Assembly (NCBI GenBank): GCA_036971715.1
Contig: JAVHJL010000004.1
Coordinates: forward strand, 1 to 64,000
Direction: 5' to 3'
From: Arthrobotrys musiformis
Taxonomy: Eukaryota; Ascomycota; Orbiliomycetes; Orbiliales; Orbiliaceae
Length of the DNA stretch: 64,000 nucleotides
Shown here: positions 1-10,945 of the stretch, piece after piece
Numbering within the stretch: the first letter of the stretch is position 1
Layout: each line of letters starts with the position of its first letter
Program-made: the position numbers and the translations under genes
Notes under the pieces: model-generated
Databases searched by the model: none
What the model was told of the DNA's origin: nothing
Seen by the model: only the letters and a program-made list of their open reading frames with translations

Positions 1-4
1 AGAG

Positions 5-137
5 ATAACCTAACCTAACCTAACCTAACCTAACCTAACCCTAAAACCCTAACCCTAACCTAACCCTAACCTAAACCCTAACCCTAACCCTAACCTAACC
101 CTAACCTAACCCTAACCTAACCTAACCCTAACCTAAC
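5..137. repeat. Telomeric repeat array (left chromosome end)
   Basis: The array alternates CCCTAA and CCTAA units with a few expanded spacers such as AAACCCTAA. The C-rich strand reads 5' to 3' from the window edge, as expected at a left telomere of a fungus with TTAGGG-type repeats. Units are not uniform: many are 5-mers lacking one C. A short inverted piece, TAGGTTAGGT, follows at about 151-160. Seen directly. The mixed units may reflect real telomerase slippage or a degenerate inner telomere. They could also come from base-calling error in a noisy assembly. Confidence 0.95.
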
Positions 138-166
138 AACTTATATCTCTTAGGTTAGGTACTAAC

Positions 167-258
167 TCTATAATTCTCATTTTGACATAACCTTTTCACT
201 GATAGAATACTTCTTCTATAATTCTCATTTGGATATGACCTTTTTCACTAATAAAATA
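167..258. repeat. Imperfect ~46-bp subterminal tandem duplication
   Basis: Two adjacent copies begin with TCTATAATTCTCATTT, at about 167 and 214, and continue with a similar GA(C/T)AT(A/G)ACC-TTTTTCACT core. The copies differ by several substitutions. The duplication lies between the telomere and the last gene. The rest of 139-451 is low-complexity pyrimidine-rich sequence with no supportable gene. Confidence 0.7.
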
Positions 259-451
259 ATATACAACACTACAATAAAACTTCTTTATCAAACTGAAAAG
301 ACTGCCGACCAGCCCCCCTTTCCCCCAGCCCCCTATTACCAGCATTATCCTCGGCTCTTCTCGTCTCACCTGGAGGACAATCGCTTTTGGGCCTCGGAGG
401 GCTTTTCGTTCTAAACACTATCTCCTTCATATTTCCCAGCAAAATATAATA

Positions 452-1968
452 TCATGAACATATTGAATCTTTAACCCTCCTGATCGTTAGCAGAATTTCG
501 ATCTCAACGTTTCTAACCGCCTTGAGCGTCATAGGAACAATATTATCAGATAGGTTTTCGACCAACGCAGTATATGGTTCTTCTGGTGCAGAGCATCCTT
601 CGACCGGGGTTTCCTCTGGGAATTGACCGAGAAAGTATTCCATAGCTTGAATCATCATTGCGGATTGTAGTTTTGGTGAAGACTGTGACGGAAGCCCTGT
701 CATTTTGATGTGCCGAACTGGAGTGGGTATATTCGCCGATTTAGGTGAGTTCGATATATAAATCTCGTCCTGGATGCATGAAACTAGTTTCTGGTATATG
801 TGCAGTAACCTAACTCGACACGACAAGAGGAGCAAGAGCGAACCCGGATCCCTAGGGATCGGGAAGTGCTGGATTCCCTCCCTGCTGCTGTCGTGGTCTT
901 CAGAAGAGGCATGCTTAGTCCGAGCTGCCTCCCTAGGAAGCGGGCCTTTATTGTAACCATTATTGAAAGAAGAGTCCTTTTCGAGCGGGCTGGGTCTGAC
1001 TTTATTGTAAATATCGACTAAGTGCTGAGACATGATAAAGATTTGATCTACCACAATAAATTGCTCGGTGGCTCTTCTGGCCCTGTTAGGACCGTCCACC
1101 GGTTCCTCCGCGATCTTATCAAACCAGTTTACAACGTAAAAGCGGTGGAGCTTTAAGTAAAGCCCTGTGAGGAGGGTCGTCCATTCGTCCAGATAATCTG
1201 GGGAAGCCACTTCGTCCTCCCAGGGCTTCTGTATCCCATCCAGCTTTAGATTATTGTCAAACGCATCACTATTTTCAGGCAAATTATCGAAATTATGGGG
1301 TGGGGGACCATGGACTTCGACCTGCATATCAAAGCAAAGAAGTGGATCCTGTGCCTCCGGCGAGGAGGGCTGTAGCGCTGAGATTTCCGGATATACATCT
1401 CCAATGGATCTCGCAGATCCTGAATTGCTCCGGTGTTTTGAGTGATTGTACGTTCCTCGAGAACCCTGGAGTCCGTCTTCACCGAATTCGACGGTTTTGT
1501 CTAAGCCTGGGATATCAGAGGCTGAATGGCCCGCAGAGAGATGGCTTTGCGTATCGAATCTGTAAAGGTTTTCTATTGGATCTGAGGACAATCCGTGGGT
1601 TCTCTAAAAATTTATTAGAAATTAAGTTTATGACAAAGCGATATGTTGGTGGGTATAAGATTTAGGCTTACGAAGTCTGGACTCGGGGTTTGCATATGCA
1701 CATGACTGTCAATTGCCATCCCTTCGTATTCCTTGCACGAGAAGGGTGTTGAGAGATGCCTCACGGCTGCTGATTTCTTGAGCTTTGGAGTGATGTAGCA
1801 TAGAGCATTGGTTCTGAGGCACCGAGCGCAGGGCCCATGAGACCCGTTGCGCCTACAAGACAGCTTTAGGGACTGACATCTGTCGCAAGCATGCCTATTC
1901 TTTTGAATACTGAACATATCAGAGATGGAAAACAGCGGAATATTAACGTTCATGGTATTCGACTGCAT
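452..1968 (-). CDS. Zn2Cys6 transcription factor, AflR-like
   Basis: This is a probable pathway regulator of the fungal binuclear-cluster family. Two exons (1968-1672 and 1603-452) join in phase 0 across an intron with donor GTAAGC and acceptor TTTTTAG, giving about 482 aa. The start is the first in-frame ATG; reading further upstream needs a non-ATG start. The zinc cluster is complete: C28, C31, C38, C47, C50, C57 (CX2CX6CX8CX2CX6C). The C-terminal half contains a run of hydrophobic helices ending in LQSAMMIQAMEYFLGQF, resembling the AflR/aflatoxin-regulator C-terminal domain. It lies next to the telomere and near an EthD protein and reductases, which suggests control of a secondary-metabolite cluster. 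The family call rests on the zinc cluster (sure) and the AflR-like tail (likely). Confidence 0.8.
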
Positions 1969-2988
1969 TAGTAATGATTGTTGTATTTCCGGGCTATCAC
2001 TCAATTGCAAAGCGAGGATTAATCTCGAAATATAATAGCATCTATTAAGAGGGGATAAATGGATAATATAGCGGCCATAGAGTCGCTCCGTTAATGCGTA
2101 ACGGTTTGTGGGGAAGGTTTCGCTAAGAATTTCTACCGAATCGGCTAGTTTTCCCTGCGGTCAGATCAAGCCACTCGCTCGGCGTCAAACTCTAAATGTG
2201 AATTTCGGCTGAAACGTCCCGAAATGGGCGATCTACCGTCCGCCATCTAAGGAGGCCCCACATCTATCTCGCGGATTTGACCACGGCAAGATCCCATGCG
2301 CCAGTGCCTATGCCGATGCCGTTTGCTTGCCTTCGGATTTTCTGTTGCTAACAGTCGGACACAAAAATCGCGTTCCGACCCGGGAATGCGTACCGTTCCG
2401 AATGAGAGACGTAAAGTTAATTCTCAACTGGGCAAAGATTAGGGAAAATAACACCCAGAAGTAGGCGTAATTCGGTGATTTGCGACCGTGATCACCATTC
2501 TATGAGTGCTTACGGGGAACATGAATAACATAAATAGTTTAAATATAAGTTCTGGTTAGATTAGTAGTTAGCTAACAGGAAGGCTTAACGGGATTTATGA
2601 CGCAGCATGGCCCATAGGCGCCGGCCCCGAATACGTGATAGTGAATATCTAAAGATTTGACCCGGTGTGGTATGCACCTTGGAGGTTTTTATGCATACGC
2701 CCTTTACACAAGCTAGATCTACGTTTCATGTTGATATATGTACTAGATATATATTACTTGTTTACAATGATTTCTACAACCTGTTAACCCTGAATGACAA
2801 ATATACAAAATATATTGATGTACAACATGAATGAGATGACTAATTCAATTTTTACCTTATATTCAAACTTAAACATAGTTCATCATCACCTGCCGTGCCC
2901 GGGTCGGCCAGCTATACATGGATATATTGATTAGCATTCATGCTTGTAAATAGCCATACACTTGTATACGATTGAGGAAAAGAGGCAC
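1969..2988. other. Intergenic, no gene seen
   Basis: About 1 kb upstream of the AflR-like regulator. The part at 2150-2420 is more GC-rich than its surroundings and the remainder is AT-rich. No reading frame with family resemblance was found on either strand. It presumably includes the regulator's promoter. Confidence 0.5.
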
Positions 2989-3860
2989 CTACCCTCGTAA
3001 CCCTGTTACGAATAAGAACACACCTGAAATTACAAGCGGTCTAAGGCTGTATTCACCTAAAGTCACCTTTATTATGGGGAAAACAGCTTCATCACAGGCC
3101 ATTATGAAAATACCTCTCTTCTGCACCGCACCAGCCCACTCCTTCGCCACCCTAGGTGTCATTTTCCAGCCCGGATTGATGATGCTCGTTTTAACCTTAT
3201 TTGCTTCATAAATATGTTTCAGCTCTTGTCTTGATGTCTCGTGTAGAGCAATCAGTCCACGTTTCGTGCTACAATATCCGCCTAGTTACCAATATTGATG
3301 AAACTAGTGAGGTCAGACTTGCAATGCGTACAATATGTCTGTGGTTCTTCTTGATTATTACGGGAAGGAACACTCGCATCATCTTTTACTGGCCGACGAG
3401 GTTAAATGTTGATGTTTGCTAGTCTTTGGGCTTCGATGGCGTCCCGTTCGAGGATAGACCCTTTGCTTGCAACTCCAGCATTATTAACGAGGATGGTAGG
3501 GCGCTCGCTAGAGATCCGAGCGGCGGCGGTGGTAACGGGTCGTAGTCTGAGACATCGTACCGCACCGTACTAAGGGACATTTTTGTCTGTATAATCCTTG
3601 GTCAGCGATCTAGTGCATTTTGAGGTTACACATATATATCAGTCTCAGATAGATCTAAAAGTACAAGCAGCAGTTTCCAGTTTCAGTGGACTCCTGCTCA
3701 TAGTGATAGCCTTGATGACTCGCTGAGTAACCAGCTCCATTATCCGCTCGCCGTATCTGCTACGCGCACCTGTTATCGGTACGATTTCCTTCTCCCAGTC
3801 ATATTTGTCTTCGACCCTATTTTTTTCCGTGCCCAATGATAAATATGAATTCATCTTGGG
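2989..3860 (-). pseudogene. Short-chain dehydrogenase/reductase pseudogene (retinol-dehydrogenase-like)
   Basis: Family motifs occur in order on the minus strand but in different frames. At 3860-3650 an N-terminal segment reads YDWEKEIVPITGARSRYG, a damaged TGxxxGxG cofactor loop. At about 3560-3420 is TILVNNAGVASKGSI, with the NNAG motif intact. At 3350-3300 is NHRHIVRIASL. At 3285-3160 the YxxxK catalytic motif is intact as YCSTK, followed by RQELKHIYEANKVKTSIINPGW. The last frame ends at a TAG at 2989. At least three frame changes separate these blocks, with stops between them, and introns do not obviously repair them. The order matches membrane-anchored SDRs of the RDH/DHRS3 type. I infer a decayed gene; one or two breaks could be unrecognised introns. 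Confidence 0.75.
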
Positions 3861-5137
3861 GCAAGCCCCAAGGCCTCAACCCAGAATGCTATTCAAAACA
3901 AGAAGTAGTGAGCGTTTCTAATGCTGTGGATGAGATATATCGTGCAAACATGTCGAGAACTGGCCGCTTGACTTCGGTGGGCGCGTCGTTGAAGGCATAG
4001 ATAGAGCCAGTGATAAGGCAAAAGAGATTGCCACTGTTAGTTGGGGCCATGTCCAAAAGTTGTCCCTCCTATATAGGCAATTATGACCTACCGTGTGTAT
4101 ACACGCATCGTCCGCTTTGAACGGGCCACGCAAATCATAGCCGTAGCTAGGAAATATCGGTGCTGATATCGGGAAGGATCCTTGCTTCGGCGAAAATTTG
4201 GCTGGGCATACTTCAGATACCGTATATAAATATGCTCTGCATGAACAAATGTATCTAGAATATCCAGTAAATATGAAGCTAAAAAAAGTCGCTTGCCAAA
4301 TACATAGGTACCGGTTAAAATTTTCATATTTCCAGTAGTATTATACTATTCATTAATATCACATGGAACATCAATAGATTTCACCGGAAGGATATTCGCA
4401 CATGAAGGTCAGGATGTTAATTGTGTAATTGACTCTCTATGTATGCATATGCCATATCTTTACAGTGCAATATATAAGGTAGGCTGATCCGGTATATACC
4501 TCCGTGCGTACTGTGCTACCTTACTACCTTTGTCGGGGGAGGTGGTCCTGGCCTACCGAAGCGAGAGGTACGCTGAGGCAATGCCGAATGCTGTTTAGAG
4601 TTCTCATTTATCCAAATCTCCGTAGTTACCAAAAACACGCTAACTTTACCTTAGCGAAACACCGGCACTAGTGCTGTACGCGGTCGTTGGTTTCAAGGAG
4701 GAACCACCGATCGATAAGTGCATGATCGGGGGTTGATTGCCAGCCGCGGCATTTAGCAGGTACATTGCAGATACTCTTCGCGCAGTTGTAGGTGCACAAA
4801 CGTTGCAAACGGCGTTGTTTTCCCCGAATCGAACGGAACTTGATTCAGTGCGATTTTGATCCTCGATGTGTTGATTCTGGCTAACCTGGTGGAGGACTAT
4901 AGTACTAGCTTCAGATTGTGAACGGTGCAATGGCGCCAGTCTTTATATAAATATTTATATGGCATATAATGCTTATAAAAGGCTTTCACCGCCGTCGATA
5001 TCGAATTGGAATTGGATACGGATCGATACCCAGACAACTATCACCAAAATCGCAAAAGCTAGAGCTACACCATCGTCTTTGTGCAACAATCATCAGCCGT
5101 AAGAAGTCGGCTCCTCAGAATCCCCTTCCCATCGACA
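3861..5137. other. Intergenic; possible extension of the SDR relic and an unidentified ORF
   Basis: Minus-strand sequence just above 3860 (about 3870-4030) includes a hydrophobic stretch that could be the SDR relic's membrane anchor, but it is interrupted. At 4646-4930 on the minus strand there is a 94-codon open frame with no family resemblance. The rest is AT-rich. The 150 bp before 5138 is the probable promoter of the EthD gene. Confidence 0.4.
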
Positions 5138-5650
5138 ATGAGTACCGAACCATATATCCGTGTGAGCGTCTGCTTTAAGAAGAATGCAGCTGTTAGTGAT
5201 GAGCAATTTCACGACTATTGGGCAAACAATCACGGACCTCTTTGCACTGAGTGGATGAAAAAGTTTGGCCTCATCAGATACGTGCAGGTAACATTGCAGT
5301 TTATCTCCTATGCGATACCGATTCCTTTGGGCGTTTCGGTGCTTGGATGACACTGTACACTAATCGCTTCACAGATGCACGTCGATAGGGCTGAAGTCAA
5401 AAACCTTTCTGACACAATCGGCTGGCGCGTGGCAGACTTTGACGGCATCGCAGATTTTCACGTCCACAAGATGAAAGATTTCTTCGACGCCTTTGCGGAT
5501 GAATATTATCAGAAGACTTTGTGGGTGGACGAGGAAAAGTTTGTTGACCATAACACTACGATCATGACGATCGGACACGACTATACTGTCATTGAAAATG
5601 ACAAGGTTATTGGAAAGCATTTCAGAGACTTCAAGTTCAAGCCCAAATGA
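5138..5650 (+). CDS. EthD-domain protein
   Basis: Two exons (5138-5287 and 5375-5650) join in phase 0 (donor GTAACA, acceptor CACAG), giving 141 aa. The ATG sits in a good fungal context (GACAATGAG). The fold is the small EthD/dimeric alpha-beta barrel type: an N-terminal strand YIRVSVCFKK, then SDEQFHDYWANNHGPL, a signature region of the family, and a C-terminal strand ending VIGKHFRDFKF. Known fungal members act in aromatic polyketide clusters as anthrone dehydratase/decarboxylase-type enzymes, or are of unknown function. No signal peptide, so probably cytosolic. Neighbours on either side are an SDR relic and an intact SDR, which fits a pathway role; the substrate cannot be read from sequence. 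Confidence 0.85.
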
Positions 5651-6729
5651 GAGCCAGATTCCTAGGTCTTGGTTAAGGAATGGTATAGAAGTAGTATTTG
5701 CTGAGTAGTAGTTAGTAAGATGAATCAAGCTGATTTTACCAACATTTTTTGTTTATCGATCTTTCCTGCTTAAATTAATCAATGAAGCGACGTAACTTAG
5801 TGCGACCCCGAACCAATTTTAAAAAACCTATAGTCGAAATTCAGCAGAAGAATTATACGCATAAGGCGCTCAAATTAATTGCTACAAATGGGGAATGTCT
5901 TATCGGAATAGTTCAAAATTTGAATTGATACAATGGATCTCATCTGGTCTTGCTAATAAATCATACTTTTATGAATCGGGTTTGAAAAAGGTTAGAACGT
6001 TGATTTCGAAATTTTGAGGCGGTGCTTCCCAATCTATGAGGACATTATAATATTGATCTACTACTCTGTGGCTTTATAGATTACTTTTCGAGAAAGATGA
6101 TCTAAATACATCTATTTTCCAATCCTCAAAATGTAGGTTTGGATATTCGCTACTAACTAACTCTAATTACAAATTTTGAAGCGGGATTGACATTATATGC
6201 TATTCTATTCTATTTTCTCAGCTATAAGCCAAATATCTTCTCCTTCGGGCACAGGAACTGCAGCACCGTTCAAAATGACACATTTGTAAGCATAAAAGCC
6301 TGCGTAATCAGTAGTGCTCCTGCACCAGCTTTACCAAAGAAATTCTCTGCTTTTCCCTATAGCTCTTTTGGGAATTATTTTATTTCTCATTATTAATTTC
6401 CAAGCAACCGTCTACAAAACCAACCCTTGTTCTATTCCCTTCAATAACAATTTGTCATAAAAAACATTGTCTTGAATATTGAATGGAATAATATTTTGAT
6501 CACTCAGATAAGCTTATGCAATTTATATATCGTATTATAATATTCTCCAATTGCCAAATTAATTATTTCACAATATATTAAAAGAAATTCTATAATTTTG
6601 GATACCATACTCCATTAACGAAATGGCTAGATGCTACGGTTTATAGAAGGTACACAAAGTTCGTGTATGGACTAATCAAAGCTTCGGTTTTAGCCTCGGA
6701 ACATAAAACCGGCAGGCGTGTGTGTATAT
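5651..6729. other. AT-rich intergenic, no gene seen
   Basis: Strongly AT-rich sequence with homopolymer A/T runs and no reading frame worth supporting. It contains the 3' flank of the EthD gene. Its low GC against the flanking genes is compatible with repeat-induced point mutation, but no parent repeat was recognised. Confidence 0.5.
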
Positions 6730-7138
6730 TTAAGTATGCACACGTGTATACATATACCCGTTGTACCTCCTAGGCTGAATTAAATCGACTAAAGAATTGA
6801 TGAAAAGGTCGATGCCGTGGAAGTGCTTTTCTATTTCATGAGCCAAATACTCCTGAATCGCCTTTGAGAAGTATCCAGTTCTTCTGGAGCGATCACAGGA
6901 TGTCTCACAGACATTTTCTCTATATCCCGAATAAAGGGGAAATGATATGTGCAGTAATTGAATATCGTTGGAATTTCTGGGACATAATCTCAAATTTATT
7001 CTGAACATCAAGTATTGCTAATATGCTTGACAAAAGCTTTGATTGCAAGATATTTGGCGCGTCCAAGAGTTCCCCTCGAATATACTTTTCGATGAGAAAC
7101 CACCGAACATGCCGAAAGGAAGTACCGATCGGTGACAT
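6730..7138 (-). pseudogene. Unidentified coding-like relic
   Basis: Two minus-strand frames overlap and look like one broken coding region. The upstream part starts at an ATG at 7138 and reads RWFLIEKYIRGELLDAPNIL. The downstream part, in another frame, reads RRTGYFSKAIQEYLAHEIEKH and ends at a plausible splice donor (GGGTATATG, about 6760). Residue composition is protein-like rather than random, but I recognise no family. A single frameshift near 6950 would join the two parts. It may be a decayed cluster gene or a chance ORF. Confidence 0.25.
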
Positions 7139-7419
7139 CTAAGGAGTAAAGCCCCGAATACACAAATCAGGCAACGAGGAATCACCGAAAACCAGCCGCC
7201 AGTCTGGTCGAGAAGGCACCGGCACGGAGGACCGAAGGCAGTTAATCCTCTGTTCTATGAAACAGTGTTTAAATATAGCTACTTATAGCCCCACAGGCCC
7301 TCCTTTCTAACAAGACAAGAATATATGCAGTGCTATTTCCCGTGCTACTTTGCCACAGCTTGACAAACCCCAGTTAGTCTTTAGGATCTGTCAGTACGCA
7401 CATAAACTCATCAAGCAAA
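7139..7419. promoter_or_regulatory. Probable promoter of the SDR gene
   Basis: This stretch between the minus-strand relic and the plus-strand SDR is moderately GC-rich. It carries the pyrimidine- and CA-rich leader (TCATCAAGCAAA) immediately before the ATG at 7420. No specific operator was recognised. Confidence 0.35.
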
Positions 7420-8529
7420 ATGGACCAATTAATGCTTCCCGGCCAGCAAGACTGCACTTTTCAACATTATAATACCCAAACCCCCACGAAAGAGTCGGGA
7501 ATTTTCCAATCTCTATCACTAAAAGGCAGAACCGCAATTGTTACCGGTGCCGGAGCAGGTATTTGACCCTCTAAATCTCAGATATAAAAACGTTTAAATC
7601 AGGTTTAAGTAACTGGAGCATCTTGACTACTAGGCATTGGCTACGCCGTTGTTGAAGCCTTCGCAGAAGCAGGGGCGAACATAGCCCTATGGTACAATTC
7701 AAACAAGCTCGCCATTGAAAAGGCAGCACTTATTTCACAAAACTACGGCGTAACATGCAAGGCGTACCGTGTCAATATAACAGACGAAAACTCGGTTAAG
7801 GCTGCGGTTGACGAGGCTGTAAGCGACCTCAATGGACGCTTGGATATCTTCGTTGCAAATTCCGGTATCCCATGGCTCAACGGGCCCATCATTGATAGTG
7901 ACACCAAGGCTTTTCAAAATCTCTTCGATATTAACTTTACCAGCGTATATTTTGCTGCTAAAATTGCTGGAAGCCATTTTCGACGCCAAAAATTAGAGGG
8001 AACGAGTTTGGATGGTAAAAAGCTTGAGAATTATAATCAAGGATCATTTATAATCACTGCAAGCATCTCGGGAATACGACAGTTAATGCCACAAGCAGGA
8101 ACACCATACGGTGTGTCAAAAGCTGCCTTAATTCATCTGACTAAATGCTTGGCTATTGAGTGGATACAATTTGCTCGCGTTAACTGCGTTAGCCCGGCCT
8201 ATATTACAACTGAGATGGTAGAACACGCCCCAGGTGTGATGAGAGATCCGTGGAGAGGAAGAACGCCAATGGGGTAAGTGAGAAGAAAAGCCTCGATCTC
8301 GATATTCACGTTGGTAGTATTTATTAAATATTTGATGCTAAAAATCACCAAATGCAGGCGGGAGGGAAGTGTTAATGAGGTTAAAGGGGCATATGCTTAC
8401 CTTGCCAGTGACGCTGCCAGTTACACAACTGGATCAAACCTTGTAGTAGATGGCGGGGTAAGTGATTTGTTTCTATGTGAAATACAATTCTTACTAACAC
8501 TACCGTTTCCATAGTATACCTGCGTTTAG
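7420..8529 (+). CDS. Short-chain dehydrogenase/reductase, sorbose/mannitol-reductase-like
   Basis: A probable NADPH-dependent carbonyl reductase of the classical SDR family. Four exons (7420-7558, 7634-8273, 8358-8457, 8515-8529) join with consistent phase, giving 297 aa. The cofactor loop TGAGAGIG spans residues 42-49 and is completed only by splicing exon 1 to exon 2. Other marks are VANSG, the catalytic Ser strand ITASISG, and the catalytic YGVSK. The last five-codon exon supplies the family's characteristic C-terminal DGGYTCV tail, which strongly supports the splice model. There is no signal peptide or membrane segment. It resembles SOU1-type sorbose reductases and mannitol dehydrogenases, but SDRs in clusters also act as tailoring ketoreductases, so the substrate is open. 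Confidence 0.88.
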
Positions 8530-8973
8530 AAAAGCCTGCCAAAATTGCGAAAATTCGAGGCCAACCGCATTTCATTACCGGTCTAGCTAGTCGTTATTTT
8601 GACGTTAATCAGGAGGATCGCCGTATTTATAGATTACTCCAGAACTTACGCGGTCCTTAGTTTAAATGGGAACAATCTGAGAAATATGCTGATTTGCCAT
8701 TCTGTTTCTTATCTACTACGCATATAAATACATAAGCCTGACGTATGCAATAGTGAGAAGCTAATAGTACTATTCAATTGACAATAAAACAAATTCTTAG
8801 CTATAGAGATGTTTGAAAGTGTAGAACTCAAACATAACTAGACTAGTCTTTCTGTAGTTATAGAGGATCAATCAAATGCAGCACTTTGTTTCTCTGATAG
8901 TCAATGGAATTTCAAATTCAATGTTTCTGATTGCCCTAAGCGTAAACCAGCAATAATTCCAACTAACCTTCTA
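8530..8973. other. Intergenic, no gene seen
   Basis: AT-rich 3' flank of the SDR gene. No open frame of note and no repeat recognised. Confidence 0.45.
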
Positions 8974-9267
8974 TCAAAAACCTTGAAGAAATATATGGCT
9001 TAAAGCTTTCTTCGTTGAGAGATTCCTCGTGCAGATTGTTGAAGAAGTACTCCATGGCGTGAAGGGCAATTGCGGCTTGTAACTTCCGTGACGATTGAAC
9101 AAAAAACCTTCACTACGGAGGAAATGGGCTTGATAGCCGCTTTTGCTGAAATAAAATGAAAGTCCGATCCACCTGGAAATCCTGTCCGGTTTTTCCTCTG
9201 CGATTGTCCGACCTTTCTGATTGCCCAATTGGAAGCTGGCTAGGCTGGACAACTTTATAGTGGCCAT
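8974..9267 (-). pseudogene. Fragment of a second AflR-like regulator
   Basis: On the minus strand at about 9110-8980 a frame reads SSRKLQAAIALHAMEYFFNN. This aligns without gaps to SSPKLQSAMMIQAMEYFLGQ in the AflR-like regulator at 452-1968, and both are followed by an acidic EE-containing segment. Sequence above this block is open in another frame, without the preceding domain. No zinc cluster was found upstream within 1.5 kb. I infer a paralogous regulator reduced to its C-terminal helix region. The alternative, an unrelated short match, is unlikely given the length of the similarity. Confidence 0.55.
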
Positions 9268-10945
9268 ATAAATTTATCTTAAGCTACGTTGCCGTACTTA
9301 CCCATGGGTGAGATATAAACGATTGGACATTAGTGCTCTCTTGATGTTAGAGTGAACGGCAAGCTCTATTTACTGTGGGTTTACGTATATTTGTGGTATG
9401 AAACGGGAAGCTGGAGGTTACCTTATTCTGAAAATCAAGGATGGAAGGTCGTTTTGATTGCGTAGGTAAAAGGGCTTGTAGCCTTGGAATCTTCAGATAC
9501 ATTCCTTCAGCGGATACCACCAAACCTAGTCAATAAGAGAGCTCAGGCCCAAGACACAATATCTGCACGCAATGTGTATCATTCCGGTTTAATTTCAATA
9601 TTCCACTCCGATCTAGTTTCCTAAAAGCTTCGTCCTCAATGGTGTGGTTGATCTGAGTTCCACCACCATATAGAGGAATCTCATGTTATCTCAGAATCAG
9701 AACTAATATTTTCAAAACACTTCTAAAGCCTACATTACGGGTTGACCATTCAACGTTGGTTTCATATAAACTCAAGAATCCTACATTGGGAAGCTTTATA
9801 TATTTAGATGGGGATTGGATGTCGCTCTGTTGAGTTGCGGGTGCGCTCGGGCGAGGTTCCTTGATTATTTGGGATACGTATTGATAGACGCCAGAACGCG
9901 ATGGAATTCTCCAAATTCGGTGTTATATAACATTGGCTATTGGCTCGAGAGCGGTAGCGCAAATCCCGCAGGCTGTCTCACGTTTGCAAGATAAACATGG
10001 CGTTCAATCTTACATAATGCAGATACAGCTCTAAACTTAACTGCAAACTGCAGGGTGGACTTTTAATGTCGGTAGTAATCATCCGGCTTCATCCACAGAT
10101 GTACCTTGAAGTTAAAATGAGCAAAGCCCTTCATTATAAATATCTCGTCGGAAAGTAGAGCGACTGGGCCAGCAACGTAGTTGACGAGGGAGCGTATGTA
10201 TGCCATTTCTAGTTGACTTGTCGCGACACGCTGAGGCACAGTATAGTTCTGATGCCGAATGGAATTGCTAACGTATATAAAAGTCTATTGCTTGATGGTT
10301 TATTTGCTAAGTATATACGAAGAAGCAAACACCAATGATATCAGACGCCAATAGCACAGGACTATCGCAGGTAGGATCGGCTAAGATACTCAATTTTGGA
10401 AAACCTGAGTAGGGTCTTAATCTAGATATAAAACTCTCGTTTTCTAACATGAGCTTAGAAAGTCTGCAGGAGACAACTTTCACCCCTCCAATACATTTAT
10501 TCTATGTAATAGTTCTTGTTATGACCTCATACGGTTATTTTCATGTCTACCCCAAAAGTATCAGCATTAAACCTTTGCCTTACCAAGTTCTCTTCGCACA
10601 ATATCGTAGATAGAAGTCTAAGCGGGTCTATAGAGGTCGGTCAAGTCTTGATTGCCCAACTATTTGACCAAAATAAGCCCAAAATAGCACCGTATCCAGA
10701 TTCTGGAAGTTTTTCTAGTTAAACCCAATGTTATAGCTGTTACTGGGTGAGCTTATCACTATAGCGTAACTGAAAATATTTGATGAAGCAAAAGGCACAG
10801 CCTACTCTACTCCACTGGCCATTTGCTCATAGTACTATCTTAGTTAACAAGATTTCAACAAAATATACTAAAGACGTGACGGAACGCAAAATAGGGGCTT
10901 CTAGGTGACCATGTCATACCACACGCATGACCCGCTACAGCTCCA
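9268..10945. other. Intergenic with short unidentified coding-like relics
   Basis: No intact gene. Two minus-strand stretches look protein-like. At about 9690-9540 a frame reads GGGTQINHTIEDEAFRKLD. At about 10265-10090 a 70-codon frame reads RVATSQLEMAYIRSLVNYV and ends at H followed by TAA. Neither has a recognisable family, a credible start or clear splice partners. They may be remains of cluster genes lost between the SDR and the enone reductase. The rest is AT-rich. Confidence 0.35.
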
